From Ohtaekwangia koreensis (GTDB lineage Bacteria > Bacteroidota > Bacteroidia > Cytophagales > Cyclobacteriaceae), in the NCBI RefSeq assembly GCF_900167975.1, contig NZ_FUZU01000002.1, forward strand, positions 1,123,501-1,187,500: a stretch of 64,000 nucleotides of DNA, read 5' to 3'. The notes beneath the pieces were generated by a model. The model searched no databases. It was not told the DNA's origin and saw only the letters and a program-made list of their open reading frames with translations. A program made the position numbers and the translations under genes. The first letter of the stretch is position 1. Every line of letters starts with the position of its first letter. Below are positions 17,327-27,730 of this stretch, piece after piece.

Positions 17327-18649
17327 ATGCGACAGAAGTTATTAAGTGAAGGTGCAAAGGAGCTGAGCTACGAGATCCGCGAGATCGTGAAGAAAGCTGA
17401 TCTGCTAAAGAAGCTTGGTGTAAACATCACGTGGGAGAACATTGGTGACCCGATTCAGAAGCATCATAAACTTCCGCAGTGGATTAAGGATATCATTTCT
17501 GATATGATGAAACAGGATGATACCTATAGCTACTGCCCATCGAAGGGTATGTTGGAGACACGTGAGTTCCTGGCCAGGCAAACCAACGCCATGGGTGGTG
17601 TACAGATTACAGCAGATGATATTTGCTTCTTCAACGGATTAGGCGATGCTATATCAAAAGCATATCAGTTCATTTCACGAACGTCACGCGTCATTGGTCC
17701 ATCACCTGCATATTCAACACACTCCAGTGCTGAAGCTGCACACGCTGCGCATGAACCGCTTACCTATAAACTTGATCCGAATAATAAATGGTATCCGGAT
17801 CTGGATGATTTGTACAACAAGGTAAAGTATAATCCCAACGTGGTCGGTATACTCATTATCAATCCGGACAACCCTACGGGGATGGTATACCCGCTCGAAA
17901 CGCTGAAGCGGATTGTTGAGATTGCCAAAGAGTTTAACTTGTTCCTCCTGGCAGATGAGATATATATCAACATAACCTATAACGGAGCACGGGCATATTC
18001 TCTTGCTGAGATCATTGAAGATGTACCTGGTATATCCATGAAGGGTATCTCAAAAGAATTACCATGGCCCGGTTCACGCTGTGGCTGGATGGAATATTAT
18101 AATCGTGATAAAGACGAGGACTTCAACAGATTTTGCCAGGCACTCGATAATGCCAAGATGATTGAAGTATGTTCTACTAAACTTCCGCAGTTAACTATAC
18201 CGAAGATCTTTGGTGATCCGCGCTTCAAAGTATACCGCGAAGAAACAAATCGGAATATTGGAAAGCGGAGCAAGATCATTTCAGATATACTTAGCACCGT
18301 TCCGCAGCTTACATTTAATGAAACATTCGGAGCATTCTATAACACGATTATTTTCCGCGATGGAAGTTTGAAGCCAACACAAAAACTGGCGATCGGCAAT
18401 GAACAAATCAGTAAACTGGTAAGCAGTTGGGTAAACAATGCGGATGGCTCACCTAAAACAGATATAGCCCTCGACAAGCGTTTTGTATATCATCTGCTCG
18501 CAGCGAAAGGCGTTTGTGTTGTTCCGATTTCATCTTTCTGTTCCGAGTTGCAAGGCTTCCGCGTGACGTTACTGGAAGAAGATGAAGAAACACTGGTAAA
18601 AACCTTCACAGCTATTCGTGATGGGATCGTTGAATATTTAGAGTCTTAA
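17327..18649 (+). CDS. PLP-dependent aminotransferase, class I/II
   Basis: The 440-residue protein begins MRQKLLSEGAKELSYEIREI, as in AlaA/AspC-like class I enzymes. It has the fold-type I features IINPDNPTGMVYP (Asn-Pro), FLLADEIYINITY (Asp and Tyr contacting PLP) and GISKELPWPGSRCGW in the place of the PLP-lysine loop (SKE, Lys near residue 240). Substrates may be alanine, aspartate or aromatic amino acids; I cannot decide. The 286 bases upstream (17041-17326) hold no clear element, and the gene seems to stand alone. Confidence 0.82.
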   Translation: MRQKLLSEGAKELSYEIREIVKKADLLKKLGVNITWENIGDPIQKHHKLPQWIKDIISDMMKQDDTYSYCPSKGMLETREFLARQTNAMGGVQITADDICFFNGLGDAISKAYQFISRTSRVIGPSPAYSTHSSAEAAHAAHEPLTYKLDPNNKWYPDLDDLYNKVKYNPNVVGILIINPDNPTGMVYPLETLKRIVEIAKEFNLFLLADEIYINITYNGARAYSLAEIIEDVPGISMKGISKELPWPGSRCGWMEYYNRDKDEDFNRFCQALDNAKMIEVCSTKLPQLTIPKIFGDPRFKVYREETNRNIGKRSKIISDILSTVPQLTFNETFGAFYNTIIFRDGSLKPTQKLAIGNEQISKLVSSWVNNADGSPKTDIALDKRFVYHLLAAKGVCVVPISSFCSELQGFRVTLLEEDEETLVKTFTAIRDGIVEYLES

Positions 18650-18838
18650 AATCTTAAATATCTCGAGTCTTAAATTTTTTCTACTGCAGATTTATCCTGA
18701 AATCTGCGGTAGAATTCTTTCCGAAATCGAACACCGTGATCTGATAGCGGACGACTTTTTGGTCAAAAAGCCCTCTTTTACCCTGGTTTAGCAATGGTAC
18801 GACCTTTGTCATAGAACTGGTCAAACCAATTCCGTGGT

Positions 18839-21304
18839 ATGATCAAGTATTACATTCTTTTGTTTGTCCGTAACATCAAGCGTCAAAAATTATTCTCTGC
18901 GATTAACCTCCTGGGCTTGACTGCTGGTATCGTCAGCACGCTGCTCATATACCTATATGTACAGCATGAGTTCAGCTATGATCGCTTTCATAAAAACGGT
19001 GACCATATTTATCGCATCAATCAAACCTTTATTTGGGGTGAAAAAGATGACAAACAGTTTGCTTCGCTTGGTCCTGGCGTTGCGTATGCATTAAATGCTG
19101 AGATTCCCGAAATAAAAGAAGTGACGCGTGTACAGCCTCCTGGAAATTTTCTGGTGACCTACGCTGATAACAAAGAAGACATTAAAGCATTTGATGAATC
19201 AAATATATTGGCGGTTGATTCAAATTTCTTTCGTGTATTCACTTTTCCCTTGCTTAAAGGAGATATAAATACGGCGTTGCAAAAGCCGCACTCTGCTATA
19301 CTCACTGAATCAACAGCGCGAAAATATTTTGGAACAAATGAAGCACTTGGTAAACTTCTGCAAGTTGGAAGTGACAGCGCGAAGGAAACATATGAAGTAA
19401 CAGCCGTTGTTCAGGATGTTCCGGATAACTCCTATATACAATTTGATATACTGGTATCGATGAACAGTTTCCCGAAGGTGATGAGCGCGAACGATCTTTG
19501 GCTTTGGACGACCTTCGAAACTTTTGTACTACTCGATGAACGTGCTACGATAGCCGCATTGGAAAGCAAACTTCCGGCACTTCCAAGAAAGTATGCCGAA
19601 GGAACCTTGCAGCGCGTCATGAATCAGTCGTTTGACGACTATATAAAAACCGGTAAAAAGTGGGAACTCTTTGTTCAGCCTTTTACATCTATACATTTAC
19701 ACTCTACCAATGTATATAACCGGCTCAACAACGTTGGAAATATTACAACGGTATATACTTTGATAGGGGTGGAGGTTTTGATCATCCTGTTGTCGTGTAT
19801 CAACTTTATGAATCTTTCTACGGCGCAGTATACACGTAGAATAAAAGAATCAAGCCTGCGAAAAATTATGGGCTCCGATAAGTTTCAGTTGGCACTGCAT
19901 TTTTTTTCAGAAGCATTTATGTTCTGTTGTCTCGCAGCATTGATAAGCCTGGGACTGGTGCAAATTCTTCTTCCTTTTTTTAACGTTCTTACTGGCAACG
20001 ATCTGAAGCTAAACCTGCTTCGTCATCAGGATATACTTTGGGTGCTGCTCGGATTGATTGTAGTGATGAGTTTGTTATCCGGAAGTTACCCGGCTATATT
20101 CCTGAGTAAATTCTCACCAGTGGAGGCTATGAAAGGAAAACTGCGCACTGGTAAACAAGGTAAAACTTTACGAAACGGATTGGTAACATTTCAATTCGTG
20201 ATCTCGATGGTATTGATTGTTTGCACGATTGTAGTCTTTCAACAGATCAGGTTTTTAGCACAGAAAGACATCGGGTTTAACCGTGAAAACCTCCTGGTTG
20301 TAAACCGTGTCGAACGCATAAACGATAAAGAGACATTTATACATTCACTGGGAAATATATCCGGTGTGCAGGAGGCTTCATGGTGTAGTGCTGTGCCACC
20401 CTATATTCAGGATGGAGATCAATTCAGTGCGGAAGGCTCTGGTGGGAAAATTACACCACTGAATTATGTGAAGGCTGATGAGAAGTATATACCAACCTTA
20501 AACCTGGATCTTAAAATAGGCCGTAATTTTTCCAAGGATGTACCGGCTGATAAAAACAGGGTTATCATAAACGAGTCGGCAGCAGAAGCCTTAGGTTGGA
20601 ACGTGGACGAAAGTGTGATCGGCAAAAAAATAGATTATCCAGGTCGTGAGCAATATGAAGTGATTGGCATTGTACGTGATTTTAATTACTGGTCATTGAA
20701 TCAGCCGATTCAACCCATGGCTATATTTCATATCAATAGCAATATATTCACAGTGGGTGAACAAAGTGCTGTCTTGCGCATTGCACCTGATAATACAACT
20801 GCGCTCAATGCATTACTTGCTTCTGTAGAAAAGGATTGGAAACAGTATGCTGGTAACAACCCGTTTCAATACAATTTTGTAGACGATTCCTTTGAAAGAA
20901 ATTTTCAGTCTGAAGAAAAGTTTGGTCACGCTCTCACTGTATTTGCTGGGTTGGCAATCATGATTGCATGCTTCGGCTTACTGGGGATGATCATCTATAC
21001 TGTAGAGCAACGCACCAAGGAAATTGGCATACGCAAAGTCGTAGGTGCTTCCGTATGGAGTATATGGTTGTTGGTAGTAAAAGATTATACGTTGCTTATA
21101 CTCACTGCGATTATAATAAGTACACCGTTATGCCTTTGGGGATTGAATACCTGGCTTGAAGGATTTCAATACAAGGTACAAATCTCTCCCTGGGCGTTTA
21201 TCATTTCAGGTGGGGGAATAATAATTACCGCGTTAGCGATTACAAGCTATCATGTCATTAAAGCCGCGCTTACGAATCCCGTTACAGTTTTGAAGGACGA
21301 GTAG
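18839..21304 (+). CDS. ABC transporter permease of the FtsX/MacB family
   Basis: The 821-residue protein has the Bacteroidota double-FtsX layout. An N-terminal helix (SAINLLGLTAGIVSTLLIYLYV) and a periplasmic MacB-like core (residues about 45-260) lead to the first permease helices (residues about 290-440). After SGSYPAIFLSKFSPVEAMKG comes a second core, and the last helices end with ERNFQSEEKFGHALTVFAG, RTKEIGIRKVVGASV and NPVTVLKDE. Such proteins pair with an ATP-binding subunit to move lipoproteins, peptides or drugs, or to transmit signals. No ATPase is adjacent, so the partner is elsewhere. An imperfect palindrome CTTTTTGGTCAAAAAG lies at 18752-18767, about 70 bases upstream. Confidence 0.9.
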   Translation: MIKYYILLFVRNIKRQKLFSAINLLGLTAGIVSTLLIYLYVQHEFSYDRFHKNGDHIYRINQTFIWGEKDDKQFASLGPGVAYALNAEIPEIKEVTRVQPPGNFLVTYADNKEDIKAFDESNILAVDSNFFRVFTFPLLKGDINTALQKPHSAILTESTARKYFGTNEALGKLLQVGSDSAKETYEVTAVVQDVPDNSYIQFDILVSMNSFPKVMSANDLWLWTTFETFVLLDERATIAALESKLPALPRKYAEGTLQRVMNQSFDDYIKTGKKWELFVQPFTSIHLHSTNVYNRLNNVGNITTVYTLIGVEVLIILLSCINFMNLSTAQYTRRIKESSLRKIMGSDKFQLALHFFSEAFMFCCLAALISLGLVQILLPFFNVLTGNDLKLNLLRHQDILWVLLGLIVVMSLLSGSYPAIFLSKFSPVEAMKGKLRTGKQGKTLRNGLVTFQFVISMVLIVCTIVVFQQIRFLAQKDIGFNRENLLVVNRVERINDKETFIHSLGNISGVQEASWCSAVPPYIQDGDQFSAEGSGGKITPLNYVKADEKYIPTLNLDLKIGRNFSKDVPADKNRVIINESAAEALGWNVDESVIGKKIDYPGREQYEVIGIVRDFNYWSLNQPIQPMAIFHINSNIFTVGEQSAVLRIAPDNTTALNALLASVEKDWKQYAGNNPFQYNFVDDSFERNFQSEEKFGHALTVFAGLAIMIACFGLLGMIIYTVEQRTKEIGIRKVVGASVWSIWLLVVKDYTLLILTAIIISTPLCLWGLNTWLEGFQYKVQISPWAFIISGGGIIITALAITSYHVIKAALTNPVTVLKDE

Positions 21305-21529
21305 CCTATATATAGCATGAAATATATAGTTATGGCAGCTGAATATCGGATAGGGATGAATAGGACAGTAACTACAAATTTAGAGGGTGAACATGTGTTT
21401 TAATACTACATTAACGAACGCCTGTAAGCAGTAGCTAACATTCGTTTTTAGCGAAATTTTCAAATATTTTTTACGTTTCGCTTGAATAGTAATTGATTAT
21501 TTGTGACAATTGTACTCGCACAGAATTTT

Positions 21530-21652
21530 ATGATGAACAATCAACAAATCACCGAACGCTTGTTAAACTCTACGGAGTTGAGCAGCTTCACTGTGCTTGT
21601 AAATAGTGTGAATATTCTACTTGTCAAACCCGCGGGGGCGATAGTGATATAG
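21530..21652 (+). CDS. Branched-chain amino acid leader peptide (40 aa)
   Basis: From the ATG at 21530 a 40-codon frame ends at TAG 21650-21652. The first half is ordinary (MMNNQQITERLLNSTELSSF). The last 20 codons contain 11 Val, Leu or Ile codons (TVLVNSVNILLV, then a short KPAGAIVI). Its stop is 24 bases before a strong terminator in front of ilvE. No other explanation for such a frame in a biosynthetic leader fits as well. I infer a regulatory peptide whose translation senses charged tRNA-Val, -Leu and -Ile. It resembles the ilv leaders of enteric bacteria in role, not in sequence. Confidence 0.75.
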   Translation: MMNNQQITERLLNSTELSSFTVLVNSVNILLVKPAGAIVI

Positions 21653-21708
21653 CATTTTTAAAAAGAACATCACAGACCGCCCCGATAGCCTCGGGGCGGT
21701 TTTGTTTT
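21634..21708 (+). promoter_or_regulatory. Transcription attenuator of the ilv operon
   Basis: The terminator is ACCGCCCCGA (21676-21685), loop TAGCC, TCGGGGCGGT (21691-21700), then TTTGTTTT. The leader-peptide codons at 21635-21640 (GGGGCG) can pair with CGCCCC (21678-21683) of the terminator's 5' arm. If the ribosome stalls on earlier Val/Leu/Ile codons, this pairing is free to form and blocks the terminator. If it reads to the stop at 21650-21652, it covers that segment and the terminator forms. Only 40 bases separate the terminator from the ilvE start, so it cannot be a terminator for an earlier gene followed by a separate promoter. Confidence 0.75.
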
Positions 21709-21740
21709 ATATAGTAAACTACAAACTAACAGTTGTAAAT

Positions 21741-22628
21741 ATGTACTACACGAAAGACACGATCTTGTTCCTGAATGGTAAGTTCATTAAGGCTGTCGAT
21801 GCGCATACGGATTTGTATAGTCAATCGCTCCATTATGGATTTGGCGCTTTCGAAGGGATCCGTGCCTATCAGACAATGAACGGTGTAAAAATCTTCAAGG
21901 CATATGAACACTTTGAGCGTTTGAAAAAAAGTTGTGCACTGGTAAACATTCCGTTCAGCTACGAGACTGAAGAACTTATACAGATCGCATATCAACTGTT
22001 AGAAAAAAATGATATGGGTGATGCGTATATCCGTCCGTTGGTTTACTGTGGCCCGAATATGCAACTCACGCACACCGATGAAGTATACCTCATGATGTGT
22101 ACATGGGAATGGGACAAGTATCATGGTGACAAGCAATTGAAAATGTGTGTGTCATCCTACCAGCGCCCCAATCCAAATTCATTGAAGATGGAAGCGAAAG
22201 TTACCGGTCATTATGTAAACTCTATACTGGCAACAAGTGAAGCAAAAGTAAGAGGCTATGATGAAGCCTTGATGCTCGACATGAATGGCTTTGTTGCGGA
22301 GGCTCCCGGAGCAAATTTCTTTTTGGAAAAAGACGGAGTACTCTATACACCTTCTCTTGGACATATACTTCCTGGTATAACGCGTCAGACTGTAATGAAC
22401 ATTTGCCGCGAATTAGATATACCTGTAAAAGAAAAACAGATAAAGGTAGAAGAACTTGAATCAGCTGACAGCGCATTCCTGTGTGGTACAGCTGCTGAAA
22501 TAGTAGGCATTGAATCGATCGATGCCAAGCCATTTAAAAAAGAATGGTTCGACAGCTTAGGCGCAACAGTACAAGAAGCATATAAATGCCAGGTGCTCGA
22601 AAAATCATTTAGCTACGTCATCATCTAA
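21741..22628 (+). CDS. ilvE: Branched-chain amino acid aminotransferase (first copy)
   Basis: The ATG at 21741 gives 295 residues; the frame opens at 21702 inside the terminator, so that start is not used. Fold-type IV features are present: LHYGFGAFEGIRAY (about residues 28-41), VTGHYVNSILATSEAKVRGYDEALMLD with the PLP Lys in the usual place near the VTGHY segment, ANFFLEKDGVLYTP and GITRQTVMNI. It converts Val, Leu and Ile to or from their 2-oxo acids. It opens the ilv operon and is directly downstream of the attenuator. A second, longer aminotransferase of the same job lies at 54051-55124. Confidence 0.92.
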   Translation: MYYTKDTILFLNGKFIKAVDAHTDLYSQSLHYGFGAFEGIRAYQTMNGVKIFKAYEHFERLKKSCALVNIPFSYETEELIQIAYQLLEKNDMGDAYIRPLVYCGPNMQLTHTDEVYLMMCTWEWDKYHGDKQLKMCVSSYQRPNPNSLKMEAKVTGHYVNSILATSEAKVRGYDEALMLDMNGFVAEAPGANFFLEKDGVLYTPSLGHILPGITRQTVMNICRELDIPVKEKQIKVEELESADSAFLCGTAAEIVGIESIDAKPFKKEWFDSLGATVQEAYKCQVLEKSFSYVII

Positions 22629-22650
22629 ACAACCAGATGTCCGTGGATAG

Positions 22651-22672
22651 GGAGTATCCTTCGGGGTACTCC
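22651..22672 (+). other. Stable UUCG hairpin between ilvE and ilvD
   Basis: GGAGTATCC (22651-22659), loop TTCG, GGGTACTCC (22664-22672) form a nine-pair stem closed by C-G around a UUCG tetraloop, among the most stable RNA hairpins. There is no T run after it, so it is unlikely to stop transcription. It may protect or punctuate the operon message. A second weaker stem (ATCCCG/CGGGAT, 22709-22728) follows. Confidence 0.7.
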
Positions 22673-22777
22673 TATATCTGCGAGATGATAAAAAACAAAA
22701 TGCGAAAACATCCCGAATGTTAGCGGGATACGAATCTGAAGGGAAGAATTTTTTAAACTTAATCATTAACCAATAAC

Positions 22778-24463
22778 GTGAGTAAAGAACTAAATAAGTA
22801 CAGCAAGACATTAACGCAAGATCCAACCTTGCCTGCTGCACAAGCGATGCTATACGGAATCGGGCTTACCGATGATGACATGCAAAAAGCGCAGGTAGGT
22901 ATCGTGAGCACAGGCTATGATGGAAACACGTGTAACATGCATTTGAATGCGCTCGCACAAGATGTAAAAACGGCTGTATGGAGTAATGAACTGGTAGGAT
23001 TGATTTTCAATACGATCGGTGTAAGCGATGGGATGAGCAACGGTACCGAAGGTATGCGCTACTCACTCGTAAGCCGTGAAATTATAGCGGACTCAATTGA
23101 AGCTGTATGTGGCGCCCAGTATTATGATGGATTGATCGCAGTAGTGGGATGTGATAAAAATATGCCCGGAGCACTCATCGCAATGGGACGCTTGAATCGC
23201 CCCGCCATTATGGTATATGGTGGAACGATAGCGGGCGGTGACTGGAAAGGTCAGGAACTGAACATCATCTCTGCTTTTGAAGCGTTGGGACAAAAGATGG
23301 CAGGTACTATATCTCCGGAAGATTTTAAAGGTATAGTAAAAAATTCATGTCCGGGTGCAGGTGCTTGTGGTGGTATGTATACTGCTAACACCATGGCTTC
23401 TGCTATAGAAGCACTAGGCATGTCGTTGCCATACTCTTCGTCTAACCCCGCTGTAAGCAAGGACAAGAAAGATGAATGTATAGCTTCCGGAAAAGCGATT
23501 AAGAATTTACTCGCGCTTGATCTCAAGCCTCATGATATCATGACATTCAAAGCATTTGAAAATGCAATTACAGTCGTGATGGCGTTAGGAGGATCAACCA
23601 ACGCTGTGCTGCATTTAATTGCCATGGCTAAATCTGTGAATGTAAAAATCACGCAGGAAGACTTTCAACGTATATCGGATAAGACTCCATTGCTTGCTGA
23701 CTTTAAACCAAGCGGTAAATATCTCATGGATGCGTTGCATAAAATCGGTGGTGTTCCATCGGTGATGAAGTATTTATTGGAACAAGGTTTTCTGCACGGT
23801 GATTGTGTCACCGTAACAGGAAAGACGATTGCTGAAAATGTGAAGGATGCTCCATCACTTGATTTCGCGAAGCAAGACGTTATATACCCTATTGAAAATC
23901 CGCTCAAAGCTACAGCACACTTGCAGATCCTCTATGGTAATCTCGCAGAGAAAGGTTCTGTAGCGAAGATCACGGGTAAAGAAGGAGAGAAGTTTAGCGG
24001 TCCTGCTAAAGTTTTTAATGGTGAGTTTGAATTGATTAATGGTATACAAAGTGGTCGCGTAAAAGCGGGCGATGTAGTCGTCATCCGTTATGTAGGCCCA
24101 CGGGGTGCACCCGGTATGCCCGAGATGCTGAAGCCTACATCTGCCATTATGGGAGCTGGCCTTGGTAAGGCAGTAGCCATGATAACAGACGGACGTTTTT
24201 CCGGAGGTTCTCACGGATTTGTTATAGGTCACATCACACCGGAAGCTTATGAAGGTGGAGTGATTGCCCTAGTAGAAGAGAATGATCAGATCGAGATCGA
24301 TGTTCAGAAACATACTATCAACTTGTTGGTAGACGATCAGACGATAGCCCAACGTAGAGCAGCCTGGAAAAAGCCAGCGCTGAATGCCAAGAATGGAGTT
24401 TTATTGAAGTATGCTAAACAAGTAAAAACTGCGGCTGATGGATGCGTTACTGACGAAGACTAA
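22778..24463 (+). CDS. ilvD: Dihydroxy-acid dehydratase
   Basis: The 561-residue protein uses a GTG start (22778) and has the IlvD/Edd iron-sulfur motifs [15 protein letters not shown] (Cys about residue 125) and [17 protein letters not shown] (Cys at 191 and 197), plus [19 protein letters not shown] near the end. It dehydrates 2,3-dihydroxy acids in Val and Ile synthesis. It follows ilvE after 149 bases that hold two hairpins, and its last 26 bases overlap the next gene, so it is part of the ilv operon. Confidence 0.95.
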   Translation: MSKELNKYSKTLTQDPTLPAAQAMLYGIGLTDDDMQKAQVGIVSTGYDGNTCNMHLNALAQDVKTAVWSNELVGLIFNTIGVSDGMSNGTEGMRYSLVSREIIADSIEAVCGAQYYDGLIAVVGCDKNMPGALIAMGRLNRPAIMVYGGTIAGGDWKGQELNIISAFEALGQKMAGTISPEDFKGIVKNSCPGAGACGGMYTANTMASAIEALGMSLPYSSSNPAVSKDKKDECIASGKAIKNLLALDLKPHDIMTFKAFENAITVVMALGGSTNAVLHLIAMAKSVNVKITQEDFQRISDKTPLLADFKPSGKYLMDALHKIGGVPSVMKYLLEQGFLHGDCVTVTGKTIAENVKDAPSLDFAKQDVIYPIENPLKATAHLQILYGNLAEKGSVAKITGKEGEKFSGPAKVFNGEFELINGIQSGRVKAGDVVVIRYVGPRGAPGMPEMLKPTSAIMGAGLGKAVAMITDGRFSGGSHGFVIGHITPEAYEGGVIALVEENDQIEIDVQKHTINLLVDDQTIAQRRAAWKKPALNAKNGVLLKYAKQVKTAADGCVTDED

Positions 24464-26198
24464 ATCTGCTGTTGAAAAAAACACTCAACAGAAACAAAAA
24501 ATTTCCGGCTCGGAAGCATTACTGATTTCGCTTATCGAAGAGGGGGTTGATATAATTTTCGGATACCCGGGCGGAGCGATCATGCCGGTATACGATGCGT
24601 TGTATGGCTATGCAGATAAACTGAAGCACATCCTGGTTCGTCACGAGCAAGGTGCTATTCATGCTGCACAAGGTTATGCACGTGTATCCGGAAGAACAGG
24701 CGTTGTGTTTGCAACGTCAGGGCCAGGCGCCACAAACCTGGTGACAGGTCTTGCTGATGCGCTGATCGATTCAACACCGTTGGTGTGTATCACAGGTCAG
24801 GTATTTGCACATTTATTAGGTACCGATGCGTTTCAGGAAATAGATGTAGTGAACACAACGTTGCCGGTCACTAAATGGAATGTGCAGGTAGCAGAAGCAA
24901 AAGATATAGCACCTGCTGTCGCGAAAGCATTTTATATCGCCAAGACCGGAAGACAAGGTCCTGTACTCATCGACATTACAAAGAATGCTCAGAACGAAAT
25001 GATCGATGCATTCGAGTATAAGAAGTGTGACTATATACGTACCTATAAACCGAAGCCTGTACTTCAACCATCACAAGTTGAGAAAGCAGCTGATCTGATC
25101 AACAACGCAAAACGTCCATATATACTTGCCGGGCAAGGTATATTGTTGTCAGGTGCGACCAAGGAACTGATTGCATTCTCTGAAAAAACAGGTATACCGG
25201 TAGCCTCTACGTTGCTTGGACTTGGAGCATTTCCAACCGATCATCCAAACTATGTAGGATACCTGGGTATGCACGGTAACTATGGACCGAACGTTAACAC
25301 GAATGAGTGTGATGTACTGATCGGTATAGGGATGCGCTTTGACGACCGCGTGACGGGTAATGTAAGCAAGTATGCACGTCAGGCGAAAGTTGTTCACATC
25401 GATATTGATAAAGCCGAGATCGACAAGATCATCAAGACCGAAGCATTTATACATGCCGATGCAAAAGAAGCATTGGAACTGCTCACACAGAAGTGTAATA
25501 CAGGTAAGCATGATGAATGGGTGAAGAGCTTTCACAAGCTTAATGACATTGAGTACGACAAAGTCATTCACCGTGAATGTAATCCATCCGAAAAGATTAC
25601 TATGGGAGAAGCAATCTATAATCTCTCAAACCTTTCAAAAGGTGAAGCGATTGTAGTAACAGATGTAGGGCAGCATCAAATGGTAACATCACGTTACTAT
25701 AAATATAAAAACCCAAGAACCAACGTGACCTCCGGTGGCGCAGGTACAATGGGATTTGCATTGCCTGCTGCATTGGGAGCGAAGCTTGCGAAACCACAGA
25801 ACCAGGTGATCGCTGTCATTGGTGATGGTGGTTATCAAATGACAGTACAGGAATTAGGGACGATTATGCAATATGAAATACCAGTAAAGATCATGGTATT
25901 GAATAATAGCTTTCTCGGTATGGTGCGTCAGTGGCAGCAGTTATTTCATAACAAGCGTTACTCGTTTACAGAAATGACGAACCCTAATTTTATAAAGCTT
26001 GCAGAAGCCTATAACATTAAGGCCCGCAAAGTTGAAGATCGCAAAGATCTTGTTGACGCTTTACAGGAAATGCTGGATTCAAAAACTTCATACTTCCTTG
26101 AAGTAGTGGTAGGAAAAGAAGACAACGTATTCCCGATGGTTCCAGCAGGAGCAGGTGTAGCAGATGTATTGCTGGAAGCGCCTCCTTGCAAAGATTAA
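24438..26198 (+). CDS. ilvB: Acetolactate synthase large subunit
   Basis: The 586-residue protein has the TPP-enzyme layout. The N-terminal pyrimidine-binding domain includes [14 protein letters not shown] and [19 protein letters not shown] with the catalytic Glu. The middle domain carries [13 protein letters not shown], and the TPP pyrophosphate-binding motif is [15 protein letters not shown]. It condenses pyruvate with pyruvate or 2-oxobutyrate, the first common step to Val, Leu and Ile. The ATG overlaps ilvD by 26 bases, which suggests coupled translation. The first 20 residues (Lys/Gln rich) are an extension before the core. Confidence 0.94.
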   Translation: MDALLTKTKSAVEKNTQQKQKISGSEALLISLIEEGVDIIFGYPGGAIMPVYDALYGYADKLKHILVRHEQGAIHAAQGYARVSGRTGVVFATSGPGATNLVTGLADALIDSTPLVCITGQVFAHLLGTDAFQEIDVVNTTLPVTKWNVQVAEAKDIAPAVAKAFYIAKTGRQGPVLIDITKNAQNEMIDAFEYKKCDYIRTYKPKPVLQPSQVEKAADLINNAKRPYILAGQGILLSGATKELIAFSEKTGIPVASTLLGLGAFPTDHPNYVGYLGMHGNYGPNVNTNECDVLIGIGMRFDDRVTGNVSKYARQAKVVHIDIDKAEIDKIIKTEAFIHADAKEALELLTQKCNTGKHDEWVKSFHKLNDIEYDKVIHRECNPSEKITMGEAIYNLSNLSKGEAIVVTDVGQHQMVTSRYYKYKNPRTNVTSGGAGTMGFALPAALGAKLAKPQNQVIAVIGDGGYQMTVQELGTIMQYEIPVKIMVLNNSFLGMVRQWQQLFHNKRYSFTEMTNPNFIKLAEAYNIKARKVEDRKDLVDALQEMLDSKTSYFLEVVVGKEDNVFPMVPAGAGVADVLLEAPPCKD

Positions 26199-26265
26199 TT
26201 GATCACACACAAACTCACAACCCACACGACTAGTGGCGTATAGCCAGTACCTAGCAACTATATTT

Positions 26266-26559
26266 ATGAAACAGGATTTCACATTAGAGATACATTCGGA
26301 TAATAACTTTTCGGTTTTAAACCGGATCGTCAATATTCTGAACAGGAGAAGAGTAAGAATAAAACGACTGATCGCACATGAAGCGGAAGATGATTTTCGC
26401 AGAGGTGTAGCCGTAGTACTTCTCTTTACATCAGAAGATATGATCGAAAAAGTAAAACAACAGGTTGAGAAATTGATTGAAGTAGAGCATGCTATATATT
26501 ATGCAGGTAGCGATCTCTACTGTGAGCTCAGTGCAAGACACGCTGCACAGATTGTGTAA
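26266..26559 (+). CDS. ilvN: Acetolactate synthase small (ACT-domain) subunit, short form
   Basis: From the ATG at 26266 the product is 97 residues; a frame opening 33 bases earlier has no ribosome-binding sequence. A single ACT domain is visible (FTLEIHSDNNFSVLNRIVNILNRRRVRIKRL). The enteric IlvH-type subunit has about 160 residues with a second domain, which is absent here, so this resembles the short IlvM/IlvN type. The expected role is to activate the large subunit and give feedback sensitivity. It follows ilvB by 67 bases in the operon. Confidence 0.82.
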   Translation: MKQDFTLEIHSDNNFSVLNRIVNILNRRRVRIKRLIAHEAEDDFRRGVAVVLLFTSEDMIEKVKQQVEKLIEVEHAIYYAGSDLYCELSARHAAQIV

Positions 26560-26643
26560 TTATAGTCTGTAATCAATACAAGTATTTATCAATTGTAAAC
26601 ACTTAAAACACGTACAAAACGTAATAACTTAAACACAACGAAA

Positions 26644-27714
26644 ATGGCAAAAATTAATTTCGGAGGAACCATAGAAGAAGTAGTAACTCGCGAAGAGTTC
26701 CCGATGGAAAAAGCACTGGAAGTAATGAAGAATGAAACCATTGCAATTATCGGATATGGTGTACAAGGTCCTGCACAGGCATTGAACCTTCGTGATAATG
26801 GTTTTAAAGTAATTATTGGTCAGCGTAAAGGATCAAAGACCTGGGACAAGGCTGTTGAACACGGATGGGTTCCTGGCGAAACGTTATTTGAAATTGAAGA
26901 AGCAGCAAAAAAAGGAACGGTAATTCAGTTTCTTCTTTCAGATGCTGGTCAGATCGAATTATGGCCAACCATCAAACCATACCTTACAAAAGGAAAGACA
27001 CTATATTTCTCACACGGCTTTGGTATCACTTTTAAAGATCAAACCAACATCATCCCTTCAGCAGATGTAGATGTAATTCTGGCTGCTCCAAAAGGATCGG
27101 GTACATCTGTTCGCAGATTATTCTTACAAGGTAAAGGTATAAATGCAAGTTATGCTGTATTCCAGGATGCTACCGGTAACGCGAAAACAAAAGCGATTGC
27201 GTTAGGTATTGGTGTAGGTGCAGGATACTTGTTTGAAACAGATTTCAGAAAAGAGGTATATTCTGATCTTACAGGCGAGCGTGGTACATTAATGGGTGCT
27301 ATTGCCGGTATATTTGAAGCACAGTACGAAGTATTGCGTGCAAAAGGTCATACACCTTCAGAAGCATTCAACGAAACAGTAGAAGAGTTGACGCAATCAT
27401 TGATGCCACTGGTGGCAGAAAATGGTATGGACTGGATGTATGCTAACTGTTCTACAACAGCACAACGTGGTGCGTTGGATTGGAAGAAAAAATTCAAAGC
27501 CGCTACACTTCCTGTGTTCAAAGAACTATATGAAAGTGTTGAGTCGGGAGCAGAAGCAAAACGTACCATCGATACTTGCAGCAAGCCTGATTACCGCGAG
27601 AAACTCGCAGAAGAATTGAAAGAACTTCGCGAAAGCGAACTCTGGCAAGCAGGCGCAGCAGTGCGCAAACTCCGCCCTGAAAAACAGCAGGTAGAAGCCA
27701 GCATGATAAACTAA
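26644..27714 (+). CDS. ilvC: Ketol-acid reductoisomerase
   Basis: The 356-residue protein has a Rossmann N-terminal domain with AIIGYGVQGPAQALNL, an NADPH-type loop (IGQRKGSKTW) and SHGFGITFKDQ, then the helical catalytic domain with DLTGERGTLMGAIAGIFEAQYE carrying the metal-binding acidic residues. It isomerises and reduces acetolactate and acetohydroxybutyrate. Length is as for class I enzymes, slightly longer at the end. It lies 84 bases after the small subunit, in the same operon. Confidence 0.95.
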   Translation: MAKINFGGTIEEVVTREEFPMEKALEVMKNETIAIIGYGVQGPAQALNLRDNGFKVIIGQRKGSKTWDKAVEHGWVPGETLFEIEEAAKKGTVIQFLLSDAGQIELWPTIKPYLTKGKTLYFSHGFGITFKDQTNIIPSADVDVILAAPKGSGTSVRRLFLQGKGINASYAVFQDATGNAKTKAIALGIGVGAGYLFETDFRKEVYSDLTGERGTLMGAIAGIFEAQYEVLRAKGHTPSEAFNETVEELTQSLMPLVAENGMDWMYANCSTTAQRGALDWKKKFKAATLPVFKELYESVESGAEAKRTIDTCSKPDYREKLAEELKELRESELWQAGAAVRKLRPEKQQVEASMIN

Positions 27715-27730
27715 TTATAGCTCAACCGTC

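Noticed and set aside
17160-17357. 65-codon minus-strand frame in the gap before the aminotransferase
   Set aside because: It runs into the aminotransferase start region and shows no family or signal.
18752-18767. Palindrome CTTTTTGGTCAAAAAG as a third MocR site
   Set aside because: Only the GGTCAAAA part resembles the 38-bp sequence; the AACTGA half-sites are missing and the gene downstream is unrelated.
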